From Poronia punctata (lineage: Eukaryota; Ascomycota; Sordariomycetes; Xylariales; Xylariaceae), in the NCBI GenBank assembly GCA_022579005.1, contig MU401502.1, positions 1 to 64,000 on the forward strand: a stretch of 64,000 nucleotides of DNA, in the 5' to 3' direction. The position numbers and the translations under genes are program-made. Shown here piece by piece: positions 33,817-45,889 of the stretch; the stretch's first letter is position 1, and the number at the start of each line of letters is the position of its first letter. The notes beneath the pieces were generated by a model. It was not told the origin of the DNA, did no database searches, and was given only the letters and a program-made list of their open reading frames with translations.

Positions 33817-36711
33817 TTTTAACCAAGCTATCACCGTACGGTAATAGAACTTTCAAGCTTGATATGTACTGGATAGAATATATACTCTAGAATTAGGTGG
33901 ATAGGTAGGTAGATATACCGTATTAAAGAATATCGGCTCGATCCAGGAGGTACTCGACTCTTGTTCTAGGACAGCGATGTAATTTCAGGTGTGCGACGCG
34001 GTATTCATTGCTCACTAAAAGCAGCGTGCCAAGTTACTTGAAGTCTTGAAGTCATCGTCGTGAAGGGTCCCTTCATATCGTATGTGTGCTCCATACTTTA
34101 CTCTCTGTTGTAATACGTTGAAATATGTACCCACTAAGTAAACACTGTGCCTGTCCCATTTTGGCATGACTGTGCGTGTCCGTCCCTACCGAGCGTTGAA
34201 TACACCCCGTGGTTTGTATGGATCCTCAACCGTGCCCCATCCCTGGGGTTCAACTACGAGTAATCTGAGCCAACGTTTTCCTGTTGACCTTACTTTACTA
34301 CGCAAGTATCTTTTATAGAGTCAAGAAGGCACCTATTCTATACATACTAGTTATGCCAGTATTGTGGAAGACCGCGACCGAAGCCGTCAACGCGACCTAT
34401 ATAGCGCTTATTCTGGTCCTTTATAGGCTATACACACGGAGACTTTGATTACCCGTCTCCTACGGAAACAACGTACCCTAGACGGTTCTTTCCCCTCCAC
34501 GAAACAGGCAAAGGAGGTTGCAGCATAGGTAAGCACGATTGCATCGTTCATACCTCGCCGGCTTCGACCTGTCTTGACAGCGTAGTATCCGACTCTGGTT
34601 GGATCATCATATCATCAAAGTGGCAGCACCTTGGTCTACAATATTTGAGTTATGAGTATTTCGCCCGTCGCCCTCACCAGCCACAGGCGTTGTAAGAGTT
34701 AGAGACTGCTCTCATGGGCGGGCTTTGGAGGCTTTGGTCGCATGTTCAGAAGCGAAGTAGTGGCGGAGACTGTTGGTCATTTGACAATCCCATTTTATTT
34801 GGGGGAGGGTTGGGGAGAGAGGCTTCTGGATGGTGTCGGAGAATATGGTGGGTTGAGTTATCGCCTTAGACGGCAGGCGGCAGGTCGTTTCTACACCACT
34901 TCCTGTAATTGTTCATCAAAGAAGTCTCGAACTTCCTGCATGGAGGGGCCTGTGCACGTGGGCCTTCTGCAACACCTTCAAAATGTTTAAAGGTTTGTTG
35001 AACAAGCGCAACCTAGGAACATTTTCTGTTTCTGAGATCAGTTTAAGATTACTTACTTCCGTATCTACTATATGGTATGTAGGTAGACAGTTCATTGTAG
35101 GGATTGTCTCGGTTTCCTTGAAGGTGCCGGCGCGATTTTGAGGTTGCAGTATTGTCGATCGAGCTGGCCGGAAACGGAAAGCAGCCCTTCCCTGTAATTC
35201 CGTCATACCTACCCTGTCAGTCCGTCCCATCCCCCGAGGTCACCTGTGGCTTCCAAGAGTGGCTGGGCGAGGTGGGCCGCTTCAATCGTTTCTGACTGAT
35301 CGAGATTGTGATATAGAATATCAGGTTAGACCTGTGATAAGATGATGAAATCCGTACCATGCGCGCAAATAACCTCACCTACCTACAGGCCTGGCAAGAG
35401 CTCTGTTCTAAATCGAATAGGCTTTCGTAGCCTTACGCTAGTCTGGAGTGAAACGATCAACATGTATGATAAAGACTTCGCAACGCGAGTGTTGCCTTGG
35501 GTAGTTTATATGTAGGTACCGCCAAGTGCATTCGTCCCATGTGAAGTGAGGAGCTTCTAGCTCTTGCTGCGGCTACTATCTACTCGTACGAGTACAAGTA
35601 GGCGTGGGCAGACAGATGGAGGGAGCAAGCAGTTGCGCAAGTGCTTTCCTTGCCTATCGACGCGTGGGTGCTTCCACAAATGGGAGCTTTTAGTGCGGGT
35701 ATGCATAAAGTAGGCGGGTAGGTAACCAAGAAAAAGATGGCCTCAATTGTCACCTATGAGCCTCCTAAACAACAGTAACAACCTGATAACCAACTTGCAA
35801 GGGCATAAAAGTCCATCTTTCCATCTTGTTGCCTTTGTATCTTCAAGTTTCTCTGCTTCGAGGCGCCACAGCACCTCCTATTATTAGTCTACATGTTGGT
35901 ACTCGTACGTAGACTTACTTTTATACCTGTGGCAACGCTAGAGTTTGTAACGTGTAGGTACCACGAGTCCCTGCTTGGTACGACCTGTACTTACGGTAGC
36001 ACTTGAGCTCCCCTCCCACCCCTGTCAATAACCCGCCTGCCCAGCCAACCCGCCCGCCTGAATGGTCTAATCCCCCGTCTTCGAGCCATCAAGCATCTCC
36101 CGTTCAATCATCTTCCGAGTCGAACGCACCTACCCTACATACACTCTTTGCTGCCGCAACGACGGGCACTCGAGTATACGTGGGTTACGTTCGTGTTCGT
36201 GCTCGATTGCTGTTGCCATATTCCTTGGGCTTTGGGTTTTTTCCGTCGGTCTCTTCGTCCCCCTCTCATTAACGTTGGCGTGGCATCGAACGCGACACCC
36301 ACCCAAAACACATATGAGCTCCACAGTGCTGCCTCAGTTGACTCGTCGACGCAGCCTCCCTGTCTCCCGCATACGTCAATACAAGTAGCAAAGCTCTTAA
36401 TCTCCCGTAATTTTGTTCTCGCCTATAACCTCCATCTATCTCCGTCTCGCGTGCTCGTCCCTACGACGGTCCGATTCCGAGTCCAAAGCTACAGTTACAA
36501 GACTTGCAGACAGCCAGGGCCTCTTATCTTAGCTTAGGACGTACGGTCAAAGCCCCTGGGCCCGTGACTCTGTACCCAGCAGGTCACGCTCAACCTCTAC
36601 CAAGGGCCTGCTACGGCTACAACTACGGCTCAACATAACAAATAGCTACATCAAACACTGCCGACTATATCGACTTCGATCTAGTGCGACTCGATATCGA
36701 TCCACGTAGCC
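33817..36711. other. 2.9-kb divergent intergenic region (GH16 / VAC8)
   Basis: No supported gene. It holds several TACGAGTA and TAGGTA-type motifs, including TACTCGTACGAGTA near 35581. The last 700 bp before VAC8 are pyrimidine-rich with several chance ORFs (36003-36540) and are best read as promoter and leader. Confidence 0.5.
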
Positions 36712-38909
36712 ATGGGTGCTTGCCAGTCGTGTTGCGGAGGTACGGATACCGTCGGCGCAGGTGGCTGAATAAACGAGTCGAACCCGCCCTCTGTATAGGC
36801 ATTCAGTGGGATACAGACGGGTTCGACCCTTTTATTTGACTACCCTTGTTGCATGTTTCTTTAATGATGTTTATTGTCGGATGCTAAACTTTGTCCAGAC
36901 GACTCCCGCGATGGATTGTATGAGCCAGTATTGGCTGACGGTGAACGGAACGCCGTCTCCGAGCTCCTCCAGTATCTCGAGAACGTGAGTGCGCGGTTTG
37001 AACTCGTGGCTTTCAAGCCCAAATCATTCATCACAGCGAGAGCCTGACGATATCATAGCGCGGAGAAACAGACTTCTTTTCGGGCGAACCCCTCCGAGCG
37101 TTAAGCACCCTCGTATTTTCCGAAAATATCGACCTACAACGGAGTGCCAGCCTTACCTTTGCGGAGATCACCGAACGAGGTAAGTTGACCGGTGTCGCCC
37201 CTAGGTATTGCCCGCTACACGGCCGTGCATTATGTCCCTCGAGGGTGTTGGCCCCCAGCGGCCTTCCCAACTCGGGATCTTTAGAGAGCTAACGAGTCTC
37301 TAGATGTACGACAAGTTGACCGCGCGACCCTCGAGCCTATCCTCTTCCTTCTCCAGAGCCCCGATATCGAGGTGCAACGAGCAGCCAGTGCGGCGCTGGG
37401 AAACCTTGCCGTTAACAGTACGTCTAATACTCGATGTGTTGCCGTGAACAGGCTCGCTGACACATCTTACGCAGCCGAGAACAAGGTCCTTATCGTCCAG
37501 CTTGGCGGTTTAACACCACTCATCCGGCAGATGCTATCACACAACGTCGAGGTCCAGTGCAATGCCGTGGGTTGCATTACTAATCTAGCTACCCATGAAG
37601 ATAATAAAGCGAAAATTGCGAGATCAGGGGCACTTGGGCCGCTCACTCGACTGGCTAAGTCACGAGATATGAGGGTTCAACGCAATGCGACCGGCGCACT
37701 ACTCAACATGACACATTCTGGTAGGTCAGGCTCCTCGTTGACGGGAAGCAAAAATGTTGACGACTAGGATAAGGTGAAAATCGGGTTCAGCTTGTCAACG
37801 CTGGCGCTATCCCCGTTCTCGTACAGCTACTCTCATCCCCCGACGTTGACGTGCAGTACTACTGCACGACAGCCCTCAGCAATATCGCGGTGGACGCCGG
37901 CAACAGAAGGAAATTAGCGACTACGGAGCCGAAGCTTGTCCAGTCTCTAGTCAACTTGATGGAATCAACGTCACCCAAGGTACAATGCCAAGCTGCTCTT
38001 GCTCTACGGAATTTGGCTTCGGATGAGAAGTACCAGCTTGACATCGTCCGAGTCCGCGGTCTCAATCCTCTTTTGCGCTTACTACAGTCATCCTATCTTC
38101 CACTCATACTTTCTGCTGTTGCTTGTATTCGGAATATATCCATCCACCCCCTGAACGAATCCCCTATCATCGAGGCCGGGTTTCTAAAGCCGTTGGTGGG
38201 CCTGCTTGGATCGACGGAACACGAAGAAATACAATGCCACGCTATATCGACGCTTCGAAACCTGGCTGCCAGCTCGGACCGGAACAAGGCCCTAGTACTT
38301 GAAGCCGGTGCCGTACAGAAATGCAAGCAACTTGTTCTCGACGTGCCCATTACTGTGCAGTCCGAGATGACGGCGGCTATTGCAGTGTTGGCGTTATCCG
38401 ACGACCTCAAGCCACATCTCTTGAACTTGGGCGTGTTTGATGTGCTGATTCCTCTCACGCTGTCTCCGAGCATCGAGGTCCAGGGCAACAGTGCGGCAGC
38501 TCTGGGCAATCTGTCCTCCAAAGGTGGGCATCCTTCCGGACGTGTTTAGGCTTTTCAAGTGCTAACAGGGTATATAGTTGGCGATTATGCCATTTTCATA
38601 CAGAACTGGACAGAACCCAATGGCGGGTTCCATGGCTATCTTAGCCGGTTCCTGGAAAGCGGCGATGCTACATTCCAGCATATAGCGATGTGGACGCTTC
38701 TTCAGCTACTGGAGTCGGAGGATAAGACTTTGATCGGCTTGATAGGCAAGTCGGAAGACATTGTTGACGTGATCAAACAGATTGCAAACAAGCAGGCGGG
38801 GTCGGATAATGAGTTTGAGGATGATGACGAAGGAGAGGTCATCAACCTTGCCCAAAGTTGCCTGGAACTTCTCGGTCAGAGCTCGTCGAAAGCACACATT
38901 GAAGGCTAG
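36712..38909 (+). CDS. VAC8: vacuolar armadillo-repeat protein Vac8
   Basis: Vac8 is a lipid-anchored scaffold on the vacuole that serves inheritance, fusion, nucleus-vacuole junctions and autophagy. Seven exons give 558 residues: 36712-36739, 36899-36984, 37059-37179, 37304-37417, 37475-37720, 37774-38523 and 38578-38909. All phases fit. The N-terminus [11 protein letters not shown] has the glycine for N-myristoylation and three cysteines suitable for palmitoylation. About eleven armadillo repeats follow; examples are [35 protein letters not shown] and [18 protein letters not shown]. Intron 5 ends AAG rather than YAG, because the nearby TAG would produce a stop. Failure to remove intron 1 would end translation after 18 codons. 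Intron 1 holds a strong hairpin (see findings). Confidence 0.95.
36777..36827. repeat. 17-bp inverted repeat inside VAC8 intron 1
   Basis: The left arm (36777-36796) and right arm (36811-36827) pair over 17 bp with a single CCC bulge, enclosing a 14-nt loop. The arm core is GTCGAACCCG plus TCTGTAT. The structure lies between the donor (36740) and the branch site (about 36882). Confidence 0.7.
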
Positions 38910-39617
38910 GCAGCGAGCGGCCTTGTCTAGCGGCGCAACCTTAGCCGCCTTTTTAATACCCAACCTTCTCTTGCGTCTTTATCATCTAGGTTACTCACAG
39001 CATCCCCGAGCGGACATAGCGGGTGGGCATTGGCGTTGTCGGGTCGGCGTATCATTATATCTCTCTGAAACCAGCGGACGCGCTCTTGGGGCCCCACCGC
39101 GACATGGTTTCGTAGGAGTTCAGTCTTCGGTGTCCTTCACGGCTACATATCTGCATTAGGCGGCCCACTCCGCAGGGTTTGGCGTTTTGTTGGGATTTCC
39201 TTTCCCCGGGGGCAAGCACCCCTGAGGTCCGGCCCACGGCGCGTAATCGCCGGAAGCCACCCTTGTTTCAGGACTGGCCGGGCCGCTGTTTCTTATAAGC
39301 CACAGTTGGCTGGGCTCGTTTTCCTAACTTCTCAGGCATCGAGCTTCTCGTTCTAAAGTATCATATATACTACTGTAATTAGATGTCTGCTCTAAACAAA
39401 GATGATATTTAGTATCAAGAAAATGCCCCTCCTTGTACTTGGCATTGTGGTGTCCGGGTGTCCCGTACCCCTTGGGGACATGTCTAAGTTGCTACCGTAT
39501 ATTTACAGATTGTGGTGGTTTTCTGTCGTTATTAGTGACTTATCCAAACCTAAGTCTCCGGGTACCTATGTAAATGTCGGAGGCGTAAAATATTGGCTCG
39601 ACTACCAAGCTAACTAT
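38910..39617. other. convergent intergenic region VAC8 / IMP1
   Basis: The 3' regions of two facing genes share about 700 bp. The short ORFs here show no motif. Confidence 0.55.
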
Positions 39618-40338
39618 TCAGGCTGGCTTTTGGAGACCATTCTCAACCTTGGTAAACCAGTTCATAGGGTTGAAACCAGTAGGTGAGCCCTTGGCAATCA
39701 CCTTGCCCTTGATAAGAGCAAGGGGTATGGGACCGAAATCGCGACTATCTCTTGACCAGGGTAAGTTGTCTCCTACAATGTAGCAGTGACCCTGTGGGAC
39801 CTTGTTAAAGATAGATAAACGTATTGTCAGTTTTCGTGACATGGCTCCCCGTTCTAATCGTTTGCACTGTGTCTTAAAAGGGGAGGGGTCATGGTAAATG
39901 GAATGTGAGATATTAGGCGTGGCGGGAAAGGTGTGGACTCACTTGTATCATGTTCTCGCTCCCGATACCACGACCTGCCCTGTCAACAGCGAGGCCGACG
40001 CCGTCGTGGGTCCCGCCTTGCTTGTCGGTGGCGTCTTTAACCGAAGGAGGGGAGTTCAACAAGACGTAATCGCCCGGCATGCCCAAGACTCGCTTCAAGC
40101 CTTCCTCGCCCGGCTCGACGGGAATGGAGTAGACGACGCAATCGCCGACCTGGACGCCGCGTCCCCGACGGTACCGCTTGTCGGTGACGAACCACTCATT
40201 GGTGGTCATGAAGGTGGGCAGCATCGATGGACCCCAGCCGAATCCGATGCTGAAGCCGTAAGCCCATACTACGTGGGTCAGGGCGAAGGTTTGTGCCGTT
40301 GCGAGGAGGACCCGGAAGGGGTGGCCCATGAAAGGCAT
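39618..40338 (-). CDS. IMP1: mitochondrial inner membrane protease subunit Imp1
   Basis: Imp1 is a type I signal peptidase (S26) that trims proteins sorted to the intermembrane space. There are two exons on the minus strand, 40338-39943 and 39800-39618. The 142-nt intron has donor GTGAGT and an AAG acceptor, and the product is 192 residues. One hydrophobic N-terminal segment (about residues 9-32) anchors it. The catalytic serine is S38 in GPSMLPTF and the catalytic lysine is K82 in LKRVLGMPGD. The conserved GDNLPWSRDSRDFGPIP box lies in exon 2. All three S26 boxes are intact. The start is ATG 40338, since further upstream only a GTG continues the frame. The separate Imp2 subunit is not in this window. 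Confidence 0.93.
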
Positions 40339-41248
40339 TTTTTGGGGTTTTTGTAGGTTGTCCACCACACCCCTCGTGTGTGTGGCGTGGTGTGGCGTGG
40401 CGTGATGAAAGAGAGGGTGAGTCCGGATGATGATGGATGCGGAAAAGGGGGGGGGAGGGGGGGTTGACTACGGGTATAAGTGTTGTCAGGTAGGTTGTGT
40501 GTCGTTTCCGTCTCACTTTTTCATCACTGCTGCTTGCTCTTGCTCATGAATGAATGGGCTGACGAGCACATTCTTAGATTTGCAAAGGCGGCGAGCCCTA
40601 GAGCTATAAGTTTTCTGGTGCTTTATGGTTTTTGTATAATGACGCCTCCTGATCAGTGGAGGCAGTCGAATACACAGACGATACCATATGATTTAGGTAC
40701 GACGGACGTATACACGTATGTGTCGTCGCGTACTTGTAGTTATCTTGTAAAAGCTGCACCGCTGTACGAGCACGTCGCCCAACGTGGTCAGTTAGATACT
40801 AAGATAGGTTAGGCTAGTGTTATTAAATTGTTTACACTTGTCTCCATTGGGTAATTTGATGTCGTTTGTCGGGACAGCTCCTGAGCTCCAGCCGTTACCA
40901 ACCTATTATGTAACAGCTTTGGAAGGTTTGGAATGCGCCTGGCACTCTCAAAGCCGCAAGCTAACCCAACACTATCTAACCTAGGTAGGTGAAACCGTGA
41001 AAGTACCCGCATTGATGCAATTGATACCATTGGTTCGCAAACTAGGAAATGCACCTGAATCGAAAAAGGCCGAAACTCAGCTTCGTAGCAACGACATCAC
41101 ATCACACGCACTAAACTAGGATCAAGAGCTACCTATCCCCCAGCTACGTGTCAGCCTTGCACCACAATTCCGATCATGATATAAACCTACACACTTTACA
41201 CCAGGTAGAACGTGCTTGGGCAGGAGGAAACTTAGTGCAAAGGAAACG
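40339..41248. other. divergent promoter region IMP1 / mtIF3
   Basis: About 900 bp between two divergently transcribed mitochondrial genes. It contains a G-rich tract (40447-40463) just upstream of IMP1 and TGGCGTGG repeats near 40385-40405. There is no gene. Confidence 0.55.
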
Positions 41249-42310
41249 ATGAATCACACCAGCTGTCTCGTATCCCCTGCAAGGGCTCTGCACCGAGTCC
41301 TGCTGATCGAACTCTCCAACACGGCCAAGAGCACGACATGCTCTACGTACGCTTACGTACAACGACCGACAGAATCGCTGCGCCATGCTCGAACCGGCCC
41401 CGTAACAATAACACCGCCATGTCGCCTGCGCGGATTCTCGAGCACGTCGCCCGCACGACGCGTGGTTAAACAGAAGCTGCTGCGCGACCATCAGATCCCG
41501 TACCCCTTTGTGCGGATCCGCGACGAGGAGACAGGCGTGCTATCGCCGCCGCAGCGGGCCGACGCAGTGCGGGAAAACCTACGGAAAGGGGAGACACTCA
41601 TCATGGTAGCTCCACCTCCGCCTTTTTCCGAGGCGGAGGTAAATGCACCGGGCCGGGTTTTAGAGCCCCGCGCAGCCATCTGCCGCATCCTAGACGCAGA
41701 GGCGGCCCAGAAGATGTTGAACCCGCAGGCTTTCAGAGACGAGGTGACGAAGCTGGCGGCGCAGCACACGAAAGAGCTTGAGCTGAACTGGGCCATCGCG
41801 CCGCACGACCAAGAGCACAAGCTGAAGCGGCTGACGGAATTTCTGGGCAAAGGCCTGCGCGTCCAGCTCCTGCTCGCGCCCAAGAAGCGCGGTCGCAGGG
41901 CCACGCCGGAGGAAGTCGATGGCCTCCTCGCTCACATCAAGGAGGCCGTCGCGGCCGTGCCCGGGAGTACGGAGTACAAAAAGACGGATGGACGGCCTGG
42001 GCCGACCTCGACCATGACTATGTTCTTCGAGGGACCGCTGGATAAGAGGAAGGTGAAGAAGGTGAAGGTTGATAAGAACAGACAAAATGCCGAGCCGAAG
42101 GCGAAGATCGGTGCGGAGGCTATGGGGTCTAACCCTTTTAACTCCTCCCGCTCGCCTTCTTCTAATCCATCTTCTTCGTCTCCCTGGCCCAGATCGCCTT
42201 CTTCCAAGCCATCCGATTCACCTCCTTGGCCCCGATCGCCTTCTTCTTCTACTTCTTCGCGTGCGCCTCCTGGACCCTTTGAAGCCATGTTCAAGAACAT
42301 ACGACGTTGA
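41249..42310 (+). CDS. mitochondrial translation initiation factor IF-3
   Basis: mtIF3 (Aim23 in yeast) prevents premature subunit joining and proofreads start codons on the mitoribosome. It has one exon and 353 residues from ATG 41249. The first 65 residues are rich in Arg, Ser and Ala without acidic residues and end with RRVVKQKL, typical of a mitochondrial presequence. The IF3 N-domain begins with LLRDHQIPYPFVRIRDEETG (about 67-86). A helical linker and the C-domain follow (to about 265), including ELELNWAIAPHDQEHKLKR and FLGKGLRVQLLLAPKKRGR. The last 80 residues are a Ser/Pro-rich tail with repeated PWPRSPSS, not part of the bacterial factor and probably lineage-specific. It is divergent from IMP1 and convergent with DFG5. 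Confidence 0.87.
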   Translation: MNHTSCLVSPARALHRVLLIELSNTAKSTTCSTYAYVQRPTESLRHARTGPVTITPPCRLRGFSSTSPARRVVKQKLLRDHQIPYPFVRIRDEETGVLSPPQRADAVRENLRKGETLIMVAPPPPFSEAEVNAPGRVLEPRAAICRILDAEAAQKMLNPQAFRDEVTKLAAQHTKELELNWAIAPHDQEHKLKRLTEFLGKGLRVQLLLAPKKRGRRATPEEVDGLLAHIKEAVAAVPGSTEYKKTDGRPGPTSTMTMFFEGPLDKRKVKKVKVDKNRQNAEPKAKIGAEAMGSNPFNSSRSPSSNPSSSSPWPRSPSSKPSDSPPWPRSPSSSTSSRAPPGPFEAMFKNIRR

Positions 42311-42822
42311 GACGGGCGAGTTTTCAGACAGTCACTCTACGTGAAGTCCAGACCACAGCGTAAGTGAGCAGCACTTATATGTCCCAGACTGTGGCTGGAA
42401 AGTTGACGGGATATGCTCTGTCACAGCTGTTTGTAAAACAGGAATATATAATAAAAATATGTATAATTAGTACAAAACTATATCTCCCGGTGCCGGATTA
42501 TGGCCGGAGATGAGGAATGGAGTGTATCAAAAGTATATAGACCGCAATGTATCCAAAATCGGACGCCTTGAGTGCGACATAAACAAACAAGACTGTCAAA
42601 GCCGTCCGTTATCCAGAACGCCGAACCAATGCACCGTCTACCGTCGGTCATATCCCGGCCGCTTTCCAATGCAAGTAGTAAGTACCTTTATGCCAACGCA
42701 CTTTCCAGATATCCAAATCCCCAAAAAAAAGTCCCAATGCCAGATTTTTGTACCATGCTATTTCATCCGAGCTAATCGATGACTCCTATTCCAAAAGAGA
42801 CTCAACCTCACTTCCCACCCGT
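42311..42822. other. convergent intergenic region mtIF3 / DFG5
   Basis: About 510 bp between two facing 3' ends. No further feature is recognised. Confidence 0.55.
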
Positions 42823-44466
42823 CTAGTCTTTCATCACAAAGATGGAACCCCACAACACACCTAACAGAATCGCAGTAGTAGCGAACCCAGCCGCTATACG
42901 CTCAGCCGTACTTATCGGAGGCAACGCCGGTATTTTCGACTCGGTCGACGCCCCAGCGTTCACGTTCCCTGTAGAAGTGCCCCCATTAGAAGCTGTAACA
43001 GGCGCTTTCGCGACATCGTCCTTCTCGACGAGCGAGTACTGCACCGCGGATAGTGCGCTCATCTGCTGACCCACTCCAACATTCCCATCAAACTTATCCC
43101 CCCCCGTCCAGCGGAACCCGCACGCAGTCCCGGGTTCCCCACGGAATTGCTCGGCAGCGGGCGAGCCAGAGCACTGTCTCGCAGCGGCAACGGCACTGCT
43201 TTGCACAAGCGGCATGAGCGTGTCGAAAGTAAACGGCGCCATTTTCGCCGCCCCGGCCATCCAGCGCAGGAGATACCCCTTGAAACTCAACTGGTCCGTA
43301 TCGCACTGATTCGTCGTCTCGCAAGCAGGCTCATAAACGACTCCGCCACTTTTATCATCGAAGAATTGTTCTTTGACGCGAGAAACGAGACCCTCTGTCC
43401 GGGTCTGCCAGATCTCAGCGCCGTCTGTTACATTATACATGACTGCGGCACCGTGCAGGAATATTCCCGAGTTATACGACCATTTGGACTCGTCGATCTT
43501 GGTACAGTCTTGCTCGACTCCCGTGCCGTCGTATACGTTGTATTCGGCATCGATGAGTTTCACTTCGCTACTCATCCAATCCCATACCTTGTCTGCCCAA
43601 TCGGCATACGTCTCGTTTCCGGTGTATCGCGCCAATCGGGAGGCGATGTTGAAGAAACATCCGTTGGAGATGGAGTTTTTGTAGTTATACCCGTTGTTGA
43701 ATGTGAAGATTTGCCAGCGGAGTCCGCCGTTGCATTTTTCTGTATCCCAACGGTCAACTGTTTTTTTTTTTTTTGGGTCAGCAAAGTCATCATCCCCCCT
43801 TTTCCCTATCTTTTTAACTCAAACAAACTCGCTCACCGTATTCATTAAACACGGCTTGTACCAACGCAAGCCATTGCGGCTGACCATCAGGCGGGTTGGG
43901 GAAATTATTCTCGGCAGCCGACATGGCGGCCATTGCCCAAAACCCTTGGTCATCGTTTCCAAGAGTCGAGGTCTGGTTCGCTGGCATGAAGTCCCTGTCT
44001 TCTCCGACTTGATGGAGGAGAGCTTGGGTTGTGACTTCGACGTATGATTCGTCGCCTGTGTATAGCCAGTAATCGATCATGGTGCCGAACATTGAACCGG
44101 CTTCCCACCCTATTTTTTTTTTTTTTCACAGTAAGAATCGAGATGGAAAAAGGGGGGGTAGGTAGGTTAGTTGGTAATTTTTTTAACGCACAAAAGTATG
44201 GATCTGGTAAGTTGCCAGGCGTGTCTCCCGTGTTGTTACCGGTGTAATATCTTAACAAGCCGTATGCTATTGTGCTTGCCGTTTGCTTGATTGATTCTGG
44301 TTTTGGGGGGTTGTCTATGTTTAGCTAATAACCTTTACGGAGAGAAAAGGAAAAAGGCTTTTGTTTTTTTTTACTAACCATCACTAGATAAATCAAGCTG
44401 GAGAGCATCCACCGTCTTTGCTACCAGGCAAACCGCAGCACTCATAATCCATATACTTGGCCGCAT
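42823..44466 (-). CDS. DFG5: GH76 mannan endo-1,6-alpha-mannosidase Dfg5/Dcw1
   Basis: Dfg5/Dcw1 enzymes process the GPI glycan to cross-link mannoproteins into the fungal wall. Four exons: 44466-44379, 44314-44192, 44109-43837 and 43757-42823. The introns are 64, 82 and 79 nt, and the product is 472 residues. The N-terminus [21 protein letters not shown] is a signal peptide. Exon 3 supplies the GH76 catalytic double aspartate in LGNDDQGFW (D123, D124), and exon 4 the conserved [15 protein letters not shown] and [14 protein letters not shown] segments. The C-terminus has a Ser/Thr/Gly-rich stretch and ends in a hydrophobic run (about 448-468), as in GPI-anchored relatives. The introns carry long homopolymers beside their acceptors. 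The family is usually present in several paralogues, so the exact orthologue name is tentative. Confidence 0.92.
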
Positions 44467-45889
44467 TGTAAGAATATAAGAAGAGAAGATGATACTAGCA
44501 AATCAACCCAACCAAGTAACTAATAGAAGAGAAACAGAAGGAGGAAAAACGCCGCTTTTGAGATTACATGCGCATGTCCATGAAAAATTAACGCTGTCTA
44601 AGGGTAAAATAGTAAATGAAGTATGAAGAAAGGTAATGAGTGAAAATATTAGCTTATAATCCTATATATCAAAACACTATTTGGAATGGGTTTTCTTTCT
44701 CTTGGTTCAATTCGATAATAACAATTATAACTGAAGAAACAACAATGGGGTAGATCTGGACAACCTGCGTCAAAGGTACCGTTGAAAGAAATGGACTCGA
44801 CCAGGAGTACTTGTTACAAACAAGAAGTGAACAAGAGAAGAAAGAGAGAGAGAGAGGAATGCTGAAAACCAATAAGAAGAAATTTGAAATCAAGAATGAA
44901 GCAGAAGAAAGAGAATATAATCAATGACATAAAGAAATCAAATAAGGGGGTCTAGACTAGGTAAGGAGTCGACAGCAAACTAAGGTTACAAAACTGTATA
45001 TTCTTAAAAAGGAACAAAAACATTGCACAACATTCTTTCTCCTACCGCTACAATACCAGTCCATTCAATCAACCTGTCCCAAGGTTAGTCTAGAGAAATG
45101 CTGCGGACCCCCAAAAAAAAATACCCATATCCCAAACATACAACGTCACACCATCGTGAAACTCGATAGGTTTACGAGTAAAGGCAGATGGCGGGCTTAG
45201 GTGGGCGCGGCCCGCATTATAAGGTCCCGATTCGCCGGCTCGGATTTATATGTACGTGTCTGTAGGTTGGGGGCGGGTCCCGCATGGACGGGGCGCTACG
45301 AGACCCCGATGAGTAGGTATTCTGTCTGCTTGGTTTTGTTCAATCAGTTCACTTCTGCAGGTACATTTTGTGCATACGGATAACGGGGTTGCAGTATATC
45401 GTATGGCTGCAGTTGCTTGTAGTGAGTGGACCAGTAAAAAGTATCTTGGGGCAAGTCAAGTTGGGGGATTCGGCTTATTGTGGAGTCTGTCGAGGTTAGC
45501 CGCCCGGCTTACGTAGGACAACCCATGGCTTCAAAACGGCTGGTTCTTTCGTTTGCCTGTATTTAGGTAACCTAGGCTAGATAAGACATTCGCTCTGGTC
45601 CATCCCATTGTTCAATATCGGGTATATGTGTATACACATACGAGTAGGGCAGGCGCTTAGTGTAGAAAGCTACATTTCGTAGCCGCCATCTTTATACGTA
45701 CTACAATCCGTCCTGATTTAGGAGAAGTGGTCTGTAGTAATTCATCGTTTCTCGTTTATAATAACACGAAAGAAGAAAATGGTATCAAATAAAATCGTAC
45801 GTCATCCAGCCAGACCCAAGAAATGACCTTGGTGCTGCGCATCGTATAAGCCACGCCCATTGAAATCATCAATGCATTTCTAATGGCAT
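44467..45889. other. intergenic region DFG5 / SET-like chaperone
   Basis: About 1.4 kb of A-rich sequence (44.5-45.1 kb, likely DFG5 promoter and leader) followed by ordinary sequence. No gene is supported. Confidence 0.55.

Noticed and set aside
36003..36540. Two overlapping plus-strand frames upstream of VAC8
   Set aside because: They are Ser/Pro-rich low-complexity translations of a pyrimidine-rich leader without conserved features.
39898..40356. 152-codon plus-strand frame
   Set aside because: It is the antisense shadow of IMP1 exon 1.
43147..43848. 233-codon plus-strand frame
   Set aside because: It is antisense to DFG5 exon 4, whose conserved GH76 sequence is on the minus strand.
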